Shown in pieces: positions 11,901-22,579 of a stretch of 44,855 bases of DNA. The translations under genes and the position numbers were made by a program. The DNA comes from Chloromonas sp. AAM2 (Eukaryota; Chlorophyta; Chlorophyceae; Chlamydomonadales; Chlamydomonadaceae): NCBI GenBank assembly GCA_004335635.1, contig QAXH01001513.1:1-44855 (forward strand). The letters run 5' to 3'. The notes below the pieces were generated by a model. That model searched no databases. It saw only the letters and a program-made list of their open reading frames with translations, and had not been told where the DNA came from. Position 1 is the first letter of the stretch. Each line of letters begins with the position of its first letter.

Positions 11901-13927
11901 GAAGCACACCGCAGCAATGTTGTGTGTGTGCCCCTCAAGGGTCTGCACACATGCCTTGGTCTGGTAATCCCAGATTTTGACCAGCTTGTCATCAGCACCA
12001 GAGATCAAGTATGGACGGTCACCACCTGCAAGCACACATAGTGGCAGTGCGCGGCATGACAGAACAAGTTTCTGCCAAAAATGCATGAAGTAACAAAGGA
12101 TCACCTCAGAAGGACGCAGGAAGTGGCCAAACTGACCAGCAAACACCATTCCGACCCTAATTGACAATTTGTGACGTAACCTCGTGTGCATTTCTTTGCC
12201 CACTATGCCGAATGGCACATGCTATGATGGCATCTGCATACATTACAGACACAAGGCGAACAGTACCTCACCTGTGAAGTAATCAACACAGTTGACGCCC
12301 TTCTCATGTCCCTCCAACGTGAAGTTGGGCATGGGCTGGCCCAGGCTCCACACCTGCAGCCATGTGGCATTCGCCAGGTGCTAGGCTGACCAAAGTCAAT
12401 GCAGCATGCGTTCTGCTAGATCATATAACCTTGGGGAAAGAGTTGTCGCGGCAAGCCAACCATACCTACATGATTGCAGCAGGCCGCAGTAGACATTGCG
12501 ACTGCCATATCAACATCAAGCACTGGCAAGGCAATGGTTAACTCGCTACATGCAACCAGGGGGCTGGCAGTGCTGGACAGCCGCCACAAATGACAGCCAT
12601 AGATTTTTTGAAAGCGATAGATCCTTGACAACAAGGGGCACTGTTGTGTTACCTTGATTGTGCGGTCCAAGGATCCAGATGCAAAGGTGTTGGTATCCTT
12701 GGGGTTAAAGGCCACTTGCATGACGAAGTGTAAGTGGCCTTCAAATTGCTGGACACAAGCAAAGCCCTTGTCCCAGTCCCAGAGCTTGATGAGGGTGTCA
12801 TCAGAGCATGTCAGAAAAGCAGGGAGGGTTGGGTGTACTGCGATGCACCTGCATAAACAGCGACAAAACTGTCAATATATATGCACCATCAACACTTGCT
12901 GGACGAATGAGGCTGCGATGCAGAATTGGTTTCATCCAAAGAAATGGCCCGTGAATGGGTGCAGCTGTTCAGGTCTTTTGTACACCCATCACCTCTGCCT
13001 CAGCAGACTGCGAGCTGTTCCAAGTGCACTTCAGCAAGCTTGGTTTGTATGCACAGCAGGTGAAGCTACCACTGCATCTCAACATCCGTGAGCTTGCATC
13101 CTCAACACCTGACTCGTTCGGGTTGCTACTGCCGCCTTTGTCCGTCCTGATCGCATTTATGAATCCACAATGCTGCACAAGTATGCCGGCGTACTAGAGG
13201 GCGGTGTCTTACCTGATGTAATCAGTGTGCGCCTCAAAAACCTTGACCTTGTCCATGGTGTTGTAGTTGTAGACGCGGATAAGCATGTCATCGGCACCCG
13301 TGATGATCCACTGCTTACGTGCCACAAACTTGGCAGAGCGGACAGGCTGCTCTGTCACCTCAAACGACTTGACCAGTGTCTATGAACACAGCAGCAGTCA
13401 TGTACAAATGGCAATGGTTGCTGCTTCAACCAGTGCTGATAGCATGCCTGCATCGTGATGCACCAATGAGGCCTTGATACAAACTTGCGATAACTGGGAA
13501 CGAGCTGATGCTGTCGCTCGTATGCTTGGTTTGCTGGAACTCCACACTCCAGCATGGTGTGAGCTGCCCCACCGAATCATTGTAGTTGTAGATCAGCAAG
13601 TTGCCGTTGTACAAGTTGGCCATCATCCTACAGGCGTAAGTGAGGCATCATGTAGGCACCAGTGCGTAGACAGAGCAGCAGGCACATTGACATCGGTCAG
13701 TCTGTTACGATCTTCCCACCATGGCTCATTCGGATGCAACTCGACACCCTTGACGCGGTCAGTCTGCTGCAGAAGCTGACGCTGCAAACGCAAGCAAACA
13801 AATCACGATCGTCAGCGACGATGGCAAGGTCAAGTCGCAATTCTGCTGTAGCTGCAGGCCCGACTTAGCCGAGGGAACATTTGTGCTCTCGCACACCCAC
13901 CTTGATTTCAAACTTGAGAGGCTGCAT
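5927..13927 (-). CDS. COPB2: Coatomer subunit beta-prime (COPI coat, beta'-COP)
   Basis: Subunit of the COPI coat that forms vesicles for Golgi-to-ER and intra-Golgi traffic; its propellers bind dilysine cargo signals. Exons (minus): 13927-13901, 13781-13720, 13627-13573, 13379-13213, 12848-12653, 12353-12272, 12025-11869, 11716-11617, 11446-11306, 11149-11063, 10853-10752, 10511-10425, 10299-10059, 9865-9810, 9559-9384, 9175-9073, 8879-8785, 8574-8487, 8274-8183, 7980-7843, 7628-7337, 7074-6756, 6209-6160, 5989-5927. They join in frame to 991 residues. Landmarks: [20 protein letters not shown] at the start; WD repeats such as [16 protein letters not shown] and [11 protein letters not shown]; the second propeller from [10 protein letters not shown]; then the alpha-solenoid with [16 protein letters not shown] and [16 protein letters not shown]. 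The tail is a lineage-specific Glu run, a Pro/Ala segment and a final [14 protein letters not shown]. Introns after exons 17 and 19 use GC donors. The gene is complete. Confidence 0.96.
6966..7041. repeat. Polypyrimidine (CTC/TTC) low-complexity tract
   Basis: The plus strand is almost pure C/T for about 75 bases and is the complement of GAG/GAA codons for the Glu-rich COPB2 tail. A shorter similar tract lies at about 6775-6805. The antisense poly-Ser and poly-Leu frames here are artefacts of it. Confidence 0.85.
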
Positions 13928-14503
13928 GGTACGGAAGACAACGATGTCCGAATGCGTCAATCAGGGGACACGGCCAACAACACCCAAGTCAGGATCTAGA
14001 TGAGCCCCACACGAACAGCTGTTGCGTTGCTGGTTCATTGGCAGGTCGTGCGCACCATCCTTTGGAATCCCTGCCACAAGGGCTTTCGCCCAGATGCTCC
14101 AGGCTTTTCGGCTCGGCTGGCTTGCACACTTGGAATATGAGCAGGGACTAAGGGCAAGCTCAGCTCCTGAGCCAGATGCCGGGGTCCTCGTGCCCTCAAG
14201 AAGCACAGGCAGACGCAGCTGCATGGGCAACGGCAACAGCAAAAAAAAGCGCCAGCGGTTGTATTCGGGTGGAACGTCGAGCGGGACCTGCGGACCAAGA
14301 GGCAAGCCGGACGTGTGACAAGTAAGAGCGAGGCTGTAAGGAGTGCTTGGAAACCTGAACCCGAGGAGCGTGATCTGGTTTTCCCTGTCCATTGCACTTG
14401 GCTGGACATACAACTTGGGTGCATGATTATCACCCCGGCGTGACTAGGCTTGCCGACCACGGAGTAACAAAGGCTCTGCATCTGTCCAAGTGTTGAAGTC
14501 AGC
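13928..14503. promoter_or_regulatory. Divergent intergenic region, COPB2 and AP1S
   Basis: These 576 bp separate the ATG of COPB2 (minus) from the ATG of AP1S (plus), so both promoters and 5' UTRs must lie here. No specific TATA box or operator was identified. The open minus frame (about 14035-14505) covers much of it but has no recognisable domain and overlaps the AP1S start. Confidence 0.6.
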
Positions 14504-15798
14504 ATGGTGAGGATGGTGCACGGGAACCTGCATGGCCATTCGGAGCAGCATGGTCAGCGTGTTCTTAACGTCACTTGCTTAGGCTGTAAACTCAGCATGC
14601 CCAGCAGAGCCAAGACAGCAATTTCACCTGCTCCTGCGCAGATTCATTTTCTGATTCTCATGAGCCGGCAGGGAAAGGTTCGCTTGGCCAAGTGGTACTC
14701 CACCTACACTCAAAAAGAGCGTGCCCGCATCATTAAGGAGACCACGCCATTGGTTCTGGCGCGGCCGCTGAAGCTCTGCAATTTTCTGGACTGGAAGAGC
14801 CTGAAGCTCATCTACAAACGCTATGCCAGCCTGTACTTTGTGTGCGGTGTTGACGTGGGGGACAACGAGCTGATAACTCTTGAGATTATCCACGAGTTTG
14901 TCGAGGTACGGTGGAGAGCCATTGCATTGTGTGCGAGAAATACAGCATACCAACTGTTCACTTTACTTTACCTTGCCACTTTACTTTGCGTACTTGTGCT
15001 AGTAAAAATTAGCTGTCGGAGGTGATATCCTTAGTTGGCACAGAGCATATCAAAAACTCAAGGTTTACATGTCAACGAACCATGGGGTGTTTTGTCTGTC
15101 AGCTTACTTGTAATCCTACATTCTTGTCACCCTGCTTGCCTTTTGCAGGTGCTGGATCGTTACTTCGGCAATGTGTGTGAGCTTGACCTTATCTTCAACT
15201 TCCACAAGGCAAGTTTACTGCTGATAAATCCTCTTATACCTGTGGAGCAGTTGCACCATCTTCCCTCGCGGCTGCATTCGTTCAACTCCTCGTGTAGTCC
15301 ATCACATGCGCTGTTGGTTTTCCATTGCAGGCTTACTACATTCTGGATGAGCTGCTCATTGCAGGTGGGTGTAACATCATCAACTATATATGCCCATTGC
15401 CCACATGCATCGAGCGCGAACGCTAGCAAGCCATGCAAGAGACGAGGCTGGATACCGTCCTAACCAACCCTGAGCAACAGACTTCAAGGCGCAAAGAGCA
15501 AAGAACACAGAAGTCAAAGCACTGTGGACAAACAAAGGCGTACTCAGAATCTCAGCGCTAATCCTGTTGTTTTGGGCCAGAAAGCACATGTGTTCTGCGG
15601 TTGCAGTTGCAGAAAACATTGCTTCAAGTGGTTGTGTTCAGGGCAGTGTTTTGCCCCAATTTGTATGGCATGCACGTGCTTGCAGGCGAGCTTTCAGAGC
15701 CCAGCAAGCGTTCCGTAGCCAAGGCAATAGCAGATCAAGACCAGCTGGTGGAGAACGCTAAGAATGGCATAGAGGATGGGATGTCGCCGGGTAGGTGA
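14504..15798 (+). CDS. AP1S: AP-1 clathrin adaptor complex sigma subunit
   Basis: Small chain of the AP-1 adaptor that sorts cargo into clathrin vesicles at the trans-Golgi and endosomes. Exons: 14504-14506, 14642-14905, 15149-15208, 15331-15364, 15686-15798, giving 157 residues, the normal length. The sequence follows the family closely: IHFLILMSRQGKVRLAKWYS, LCNFLDWKSLKLIYKRYASL, LDRYFGNVCELDLIFNFHKA, YYILDELLIAGELSEPSKRS and AIADQDQLVENAK. AGEL.EPSK favours AP-1 over AP-2 or AP-3. Exon 1 is only the ATG, followed at once by GTGAGG; this was chosen because the family starts MIHF. The first intron is 135 nt and open in frame. The third intron starts with GC (AAG/gcaagt). The gene is head-to-head with COPB2. 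Confidence 0.95.
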
Positions 15799-16353
15799 CT
15801 ATTTAATAGAGTCACACGACGGATGAACCACTCATAGCTGTGGGTGGTGAGCGACTGAGCATGCAGAGGAAAGCGAGCAGACCTGCCAGACACGCTGTTG
15901 CTGCTTTGAGCTGTTGGTGTGAGCCCTGCCTTGCAGCCGGTATCCATAGGATTGGATGGGCGCTTCAGTCACTAGTGGTGTGCTTAGTGGTATTGTTGCG
16001 CGTGTCAGGGCTCACTCTCACATGATCGAATGTACAACAAAGCAATTGTACGAGTTTGCAAAAGTCTCTACTGTTCAACCTTGTAAGAGGTCTTGATTGG
16101 GTGGGTATAGATGCTCCAATGTACTGACAAGTCAATGGAGGTGCGCAAAGTTCCTGAAGACTGGTGCGCCAGCACGATATGTCATGTAGTTCAAACAACG
16201 GTCAAGGTCAACCGTTGCACCTGTGCTATGACATTGAGCAATTACTAGTGAGCAAGTTGAGTGCCTGCCCCTAAGGATGGGCAAGCTAATGCTGATGGTG
16301 GTGACAGAATGTTTCCCAAGATGCTGCCTCACATGGTTGTACTATAGAGATGC

Positions 16354-16893
16354 TTATGCCTGTTGCGTACTGCTCATCGCAAGTGGCGTGGGTTGCAGCA
16401 TGGTGCATAAAGCCTCTTCTGAAGAGTGACCAAGGTGAGCCCGTTTCAGAAAAAAGAAGTGTAGACATAAGACAGTCTGCATAAGACAATGTAGTGGCTG
16501 TTTTACTGGCAGCGGCAAGAGCAGAAACGGCAACAATAGGTGAGACGAGGTAGAAAAAGCAGCAGCAACAACAACAACAACAAGGCTAAAGTACAAGCAG
16601 TTTAGGAATCCAATCTGCTCTGTCGCAATCCAGTGGGGACTATATTTGGCACTCGTGGCCGCTGTGTACACGAAAACCGCACCTGCAACTTTTCCCAAAG
16701 TGATGAGTGTGACCTTGTCCAGTGCGGAGTGTTCATTCTGGCGCGCTATCTCCTTGCCTGGAAATTGGAGGTTTACTGATTTCGTCGCGCAATACATCCT
16801 GGCGGATCGAGTGACGTGCGCCTTTAGGACCTGCCTTGTGGAAGCACCAGGCTTGCAGCTCCAGGCGTTCAATGCTCTTGACGATATGAACAA
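16354..16893 (-). CDS. Unrecognised open frame, doubtful
   Basis: A 179-codon minus frame with an internal ATG (MYCATKSVNLQFPG) leads into a segment that reads like real protein: EIARQNEHSALDKVTLITLG then VAGAVFVYTAATSAKYSPHW, with one possible membrane helix. After about residue 95 it runs through the CAA/CAG microsatellite (poly-Val, poly-Ala) and loses protein character. No family was recognised. It may be a small gene whose last exon ends before the repeat, a decayed gene, or chance. A 95-codon plus frame overlaps it. Confidence 0.2.
   Translation of the reverse strand: MFISSRALNAWSCKPGASTRQVLKAHVTRSARMYCATKSVNLQFPGKEIARQNEHSALDKVTLITLGKVAGAVFVYTAATSAKYSPHWIATEQIGFLNCLYFSLVVVVVAAAFSTSSHLLLPFLLLPLPVKQPLHCLMQTVLCLHFFFLKRAHLGHSSEEALCTMLQPTPLAMSSTQQA
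16559..16586. repeat. CAG/CAA trinucleotide microsatellite
   Basis: Three AGC units followed by about six AAC units, downstream of AP1S and outside any confident gene. Confidence 0.9.
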
Positions 16894-17176
16894 CGTGACA
16901 GCGTGCCTACAATCCCTTCATGACGCCTAGCACAGGTACAGAAAGCAGACACCTTTCAGGCGTGGCAGGGTCAGGGACATTGCAGGAACGGAGCGTTGCA
17001 CATCAGCGTGAGAATCTATTTACTAGCCTAGGACGTGCCTTGCGCACGGACCGACGCTTCTGGCCCGATCACGGCAGCCGTTGGAGTCGATTTGATGAAA
17101 AGAGGGGAACAGTAGGTGTGCTTTGCCTGAGACATTATGACTTAGGAGCAGAAATCGATCGTTTCAACAGGATTTG

Positions 17177-20100
17177 ATGCAGAGTGTGCAGACAGGGGGG
17201 TCATCACTCGCCTGCCGCTGGACCGTGCCTCGGCGTCCGGGCTCATGCAGGAGCTGCTTGTCTTCTGAAATGATTGGACCTTCAAATCGATTGCGTGCAG
17301 CTAGTGTACTTGAATTGACCTGTCCACGTCTAGCCCCTTTTGGCGTGGAGGCGGGGAAACCATTCATGTGTGGCAAGTTCCGTGTCACTCAGTTGGATTT
17401 GCTGCATGTGCAGGTGTACATGGACATTGGCATGGCAGCATACACTGGGCACGGTTCAGCCGCACCGCGCATCCATGCAGCCACTTCAGCGCCAGTGCCT
17501 ACATGCCATGTGGTGCAGCGTGCCTGCATTGCTTGCGGAGCCAACCTGTGGCACGCACGTGTGCCACAAATCGCTGCACATGCTGACATGATGTCAACAC
17601 CTGGTTTTCATGCGGCACCAGGCAGCTCAAGCCAGGGCATGCGTGTCACTCGGCGGCACATGCGAACAGCAGTCCACCCTTCTGCACATCAGGCTGTCGC
17701 ACCGTTGGCCGTCAGCAACCAACAGCTGCCATTGAACCCAACAGCAAACAACGGCCTCGCAACCACAGATGAGCCAGATGATGCTTTCTCTGTTGCCAGC
17801 CATGAGGTGCAGGGCATTATTGCGGCTAGCGTGTGGACGGGCACCAGGTCAGAGCAGCAGCAGGAACAGATGCACAGGGGCCATGCTGTCTCGCTGAATA
17901 ACAGCGGGGCACCGGTCACCTGGGGCCTGCCTGGTGCTCAGACACTGCAACACACTTTGCATCAGCCGGAGTACACCCATGATACAGCTTGGCAGCAGCC
18001 TGATCAGTGGCTCAACACACAGGATCCAGGGCATGAACAGCAATCACACACGAGCAGACGTAGGCAGAACCAGTCGGAGCCACATCAGCAGTGTTGGCCG
18101 CAGCAATCACAGCTGGAGCCTGATCCACACAAGCATGCACGGAAGCTGACCAGCAAGCTGCAGGACTGTAACACATGGCAGCAAGTGGCAGCAACCTTGC
18201 GGCGGTATGCAGTTATGCGCGGCAGCCTGCCAGCACCAGAGCCCGGCCAGCCTCAGGGTCCGGGCACAGGCCTGGACATGCCTGAGCCTGCACTACTGCT
18301 GCAGCCACTCAACTCACGCCACTTGGTTGTACTTTGGTGCACGCTGGCGCGGGTGGTCAGCATGGGTGATGCACAGCCAGTGGGCGTGTTCCGTTTGGCG
18401 GTCAGAGATCACACACCAGCCACAGACAGCATGCAGAATGGCAGCCACGCACGGGCAAGGCACAAGGTGGACAGCAGCAGCGACAGCGGCTTCCAGTCTG
18501 AAAGCATGAAGGCAACAGAGGCACGGAATGGAGGGTGGCCAGGTCATGACCAGCAGGTGTGGCCTGTGGACGATGGCTTGTCTGGCGAAAGCGAGGAGTG
18601 GGGGGCGCACAGCAGTGGAGGTGCACCCCTGAGTCGCATGGAGCTTGTGGCGCTGCGGCGGCTACTAACCAAGCTGGAGCAGCTGTCGTTCAAGTGCATG
18701 GTTGATGGCAGCTGGCAGGCCAGGGACGCTATGTCAGCTATGTGGGCTATGGGCCACATTGGACACGTTCCAGGAGCATCAGATGCAAGGTACGAGCGCT
18801 GGAGCAGCATGCTTTTGTGCATGCACAGGAAGCTATGGCCCAGAATCGCACCCAATCTGCCAACCTACGTGTCTGACTACGTGTCTGCTAACCTATGTGT
18901 CTGACTGCCATCTGTAGTCAATGGCTGTGCTGCAATCTATGTCTTCTTTTCATATGCGCTAGGCAGGTTTCGGACAGTGTGCATGCTTGCTGGGACATGC
19001 TCAAAAATGCAGCAAACATTTCCTGCCCGCGCAGGTGGCTGAACACCTGGCTATCCCTGACACAACCTGCACTGCATGAACTGGGAGGCCGTCACTTGGC
19101 TAGCGCAACGTGGGCGCTGGCTGTTTCTGGCCTCTGCCCAACCTCTTCATGGCTGTCTGCGGCTGTTGCGCGAGCACTAGACCTCGCTGCACTTGACCAG
19201 CTCACACCATCAGGCCATGCAGTCATGGTGTGGTCACTGGCTAGGCTGGATGTCGCCAGGCTGGGGCAGAGTCCCGACATGGGGCAACAAGGCAGTGGCA
19301 GGGCAGCTGAGCAGGCAGCAGGTACCCGGCCAGATGGAAGAAGCAGACAGGCGACAGACAGTGGCGTCAGTGAGCAAGGGCTGGGTGTGGCATCTCCGCC
19401 TGTGCTGTCCACTAGCCAGCTGGCAGAAATGCTGCGCCATGCAGTGCGATGTCTGGGCTCCATGCAGCCACATCATGTGTCCATGATGCTTTGGTCCCTG
19501 GGGCATCTGGCAGCTGCGCAACACGCTGCTGTGCAGCCACTGCTGCAGTCACATGCACTACTGCATGAACGCCAACAGTCACAGCAACGGCAGGGCAGAC
19601 AGCCAGGCACACCAGGCGACCCAGTGCATGGCGAACATCACAGCAGCCAGCGGTTTACATCACAGCAGAAGAGTTCACCAGACACACATCAGTTACAGGA
19701 CAGTGTGGACGCATTGTGGAGAGCAGTGCAACGCCTGGGGCCTCAGGCACTAGGGCCGCAAGGCACAGCCAACGCTCTCTGGGCCGCTGCTCGTCTGGCG
19801 GTGCCTCAGGCAGCCCTCAGTCACAGTAATCTGGTGGCAGGCCAAGTGGCAGGCAAACAGCAGACAGCAGCTGTACAGCGCTTGGTCGACGGCTCTGTCA
19901 ATATACTGCCCCACATGAATGCACAGCAACTGTGCAACAGTGTGTGGGCGCTGGCATCCATGCAGGTGCGATGAGAGCAAATCATCAGAGTCAGCACTGG
20001 TCATGACTAGAATGGCTGAACGCTTTACCAGGGCACACTGCACTGCACGTATGGCTTTGATTTTGCTTATGAACGTCAGTTGATGTATGCTTATGTGATG

Positions 20101-22579
20101 GTGATGCCTGACGTTGCAGTGCATGCCACATGCATGGGCTGTTCCGCTGGTATGACAAGCAGATCATGACACTTTCTTAGTGTGCCAACAAGCACTTTGC
20201 AGATATGATCATCACTGTGGTGTCTGCTGCAGGTTGTTCCCAACCAGGCATGGGTGCACTGCCTGCTTGTGTCAGCACGAGCCCGCATGGAAGGCTTTGA
20301 GATGCAGGCGCTGTCAGGCTTTCTATGGGCATGCTGCAAGCTGGGTGTCAAGCCAGGACCAGCCTGGATGGGCGCTGCGATGAGGGTAGGTTGCCTGGTG
20401 GCTCGCTGTAAATATGACGGCTCGCACGTGCTGCCCTGCAGTGCCTTCAAGTCACACGCCAACGGCTCAGTGGAACTATTCTAGCAGCTGAACTGGACTA
20501 TTTCCAGCTGCTGTCCTTGGGGCACATGCATCAATGGTTTGGTTGCACGTGCTGTGGCAATTGTGTACCTGCATCATCACAATGTCCAGTGGTAATGCAA
20601 CAAAGCATTAACAAAGCAAAAAGGTTGTTGCTGGCCTGCATGCTGCATTGTGGCCGGCAAGCACCGCACTTGCTAACTTGCACGGCGTGTGTGCACAATT
20701 GCCCTACCTTGCCTTGCTCAGCGATGTGCCCAGTGTGTACCAGTCAAGATTACATCATTCATGCTTTTCTCTCGCCATGCAGGCCGCTGACCACAATGTC
20801 AGTAACCTGTGCCCCAAGTCCATGGCCCTACTGCTGTGGTCGCTGGCGATGCTGGGGTACAACCCTGGCATGGCCTGGAGCAAGTCGCTCACCCTGGCCA
20901 CTACCCGGCTCCTTGCCAGAATGAACTCACAGTCAGTGGCCATGTGTGCGCAGTCGCTGGCTAAGCTGAGGCTCCCAGCACACCCCGCATGGTCAGCGGC
21001 CATGCTGGTGCGCATGCAGCAGCACATGCAGCGGACAGCTGGGGGACGTGTGCGGCCTCAGGAGCTGTCGGCATGCATGCAGGGGGCGGCAAGGCTCGGC
21101 CTGCAGGCTGATGCTGAATGGTTGGACGACGCCGAGCAGCTGATCATGTCCTGGCTCAAGCAGCAGCAAGTTCTGAAACCTGCTGGCGGCTCACTTGCAG
21201 CTTCACCGCAGCTAGGCAGCCGGCAACTGGCAGGGTGTTTGTATGGCTTAGCTAGGCTGGGCCATGTGGCGTCAGAATCGTTCTGCGAAACAGCAACCCA
21301 CGTGCTTGTCCTGCAAACGCAGCTGCTGCCCGAGCAGCCAGCTATCAGCAGCGCAGCTGAGCAGGCAACGCATGCAGCAGCAGCACTGGACCTTGTGCAG
21401 GGCTGCTGGGCACTGGCTGTCATGGGCCACACACCAGCCCCAGCCCAGCTACAGCACCTGGCTGCCCTATCACAGCAGCTGCTGCCGTTCATGGGTCATG
21501 CAGAGCTAGCACAGTGCGTATGGGCACTGCAGCGAATGGGCTTCGTAGCTCCCGAGCCTAGCTGGGTCCGCTCGTTGCTGGCGGTTTCTGAAGCACGCCT
21601 TGCAGCACTGGCCACAGGCACGCCACCGCATGCCATGACCTCAGCAGACAACATGCACCCGCCGCGGCAAAGCGCGCCGTTGCTCAGCGTGGCCACGTTA
21701 CTGAGGGCGCTGGTGATGTGGGGTTGTTCAGCAGCAGGTGGCAACAGCAGCTCCAGTGGGCATGGTGCTGGCCCGGAGGTGCCTTACATCTGGCTGAAGG
21801 CAGCAGCTGCTGTGGTGGAGTCTGAAGCAGCCAGGCAGCTCTACAGTGGCGAGGGCCCGCTGCCTCCGGCGGGCCAGCTGTCGGCTGGCATACCAACCCC
21901 CTCCAGCGCTGTAGCTTCCAGGTCGCTTCTCAGGCCCATGTCGCAGCCAGCCAGTCACCAGCCAGACGCCAGTCCGGCAGGTCTGGTCCAGCCACCAGCT
22001 CACACACAGCCTACTGTTCAGCCAGCTGCGCCAGCACCTGCTGCCGGCAGCATGTATGCATCACAAGCGCCCTGGTCTCCTGATCGCATCACCACTGCTC
22101 AGCCCTTTTCGCACGAGGCAGGGCGTTTGGCCGCTTTCTCACTGACCGATGTCAAGTTGGGTCGCAAGGCAGCACGGCAACGCATGTGGCAGGGCCATCG
22201 CATGTATGTGCTGCAACACCAGAAGGTTCTGGAGGCCAGCAGACGGGCACTCCGGCAGCTGCTTGACGGGGCACGTGGCATGGCTGCTGATGTGGTACCA
22301 GCCCAGGATGGACAGGTAGTTGCTGACACAGCTACGCGCTCAGGCATGGTGGCTGCGTGTGCAGGAGAGCATCACAGCAGCCAAGGCCAGCATCACAGCA
22401 GCCAAGGCTTGGGCATGGCTCCCAGGCCACGTGTTTACCACAGTGATGTCAATGGGCTTGGGAATGGGGCTAGCATTGATCCGTTGTCTGCTGAAGAGGA
22501 GAGGTGTTCGCAGGCTGATCCATGCCACCAGCGCGATGCATTGGGGGCAGAGCATGACCTGAGATTTATGCCCTGGTGA
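17177..22579 (+). CDS. OPR-like helical-repeat protein, probable organellar RNA-binding factor
   Basis: Exons: 17177-18789, 19035-19965, 20233-20385, 20783-22579, joining in frame to about 1,497 residues. From about residue 330 onward there are roughly fifteen degenerate repeats near 38-40 residues with the octotricopeptide-like signature of an LW(A/S)LA(R/K)LG helix followed by P...W. Examples: LVVLWCTLARVV, GHAVMVWSLARLD, GTANALWAAARL, LCNSVWALASMQV, LSGFLWACCKLGVKPGPAW, LLLWSLAMLGYNPGMAW and CVWALQRMGFVAPEPSW. Long Gln, Ser and His-rich linkers interrupt them. OPR proteins in green algae are nucleus-encoded factors for chloroplast or mitochondrial RNA stability and translation, so that role is inferred. 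No C-terminal RAP domain was seen. The start is uncertain: 17177 is used, but the in-frame ATG at 17420 follows a possible acceptor and leads into a more transit-like sequence. Confidence 0.8.
22369..22408 (+). repeat. 21-bp tandem duplication in the OPR-like gene
   Basis: GCATCACAGCAGCCAAGGC occurs at 22369-22387 and 22390-22408. It encodes a repeated HHSSQG in the C-terminal linker and keeps the frame. Confidence 0.9.

Larger units (their letters stand above)
15799..17176. other. Region without a confident gene
   Basis: The left part is AP1S 3' UTR; a TGTAA at 16082-16086 could be its polyadenylation signal. A CAG/CAA microsatellite lies at 16559-16586. The minus strand has an unusually long open frame at 16354-16893, described separately. 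The right part should hold the promoter or 5' UTR of the OPR-like gene. Confidence 0.55.

Noticed and set aside
14035..14505. 156-codon minus frame in the COPB2-AP1S intergenic region
   Set aside because: It has no recognisable domain, is Cys/Ser/Arg-rich as expected by chance, overlaps the AP1S start and lies where two promoters must be.
14504..14641. Continuous AP1S start with a 46-residue N-terminal extension as the main product
   Set aside because: All AP sigma subunits start at MI.F; the GTGAGG donor after the ATG and the AG before IHF explain the sequence better. It is kept only as a retention hypothesis.
20755..22003. Several 70-144 codon minus frames inside the OPR-like gene
   Set aside because: They are antisense shadows of Ala/Gln/Leu-rich coding sequence without their own start or splice context.
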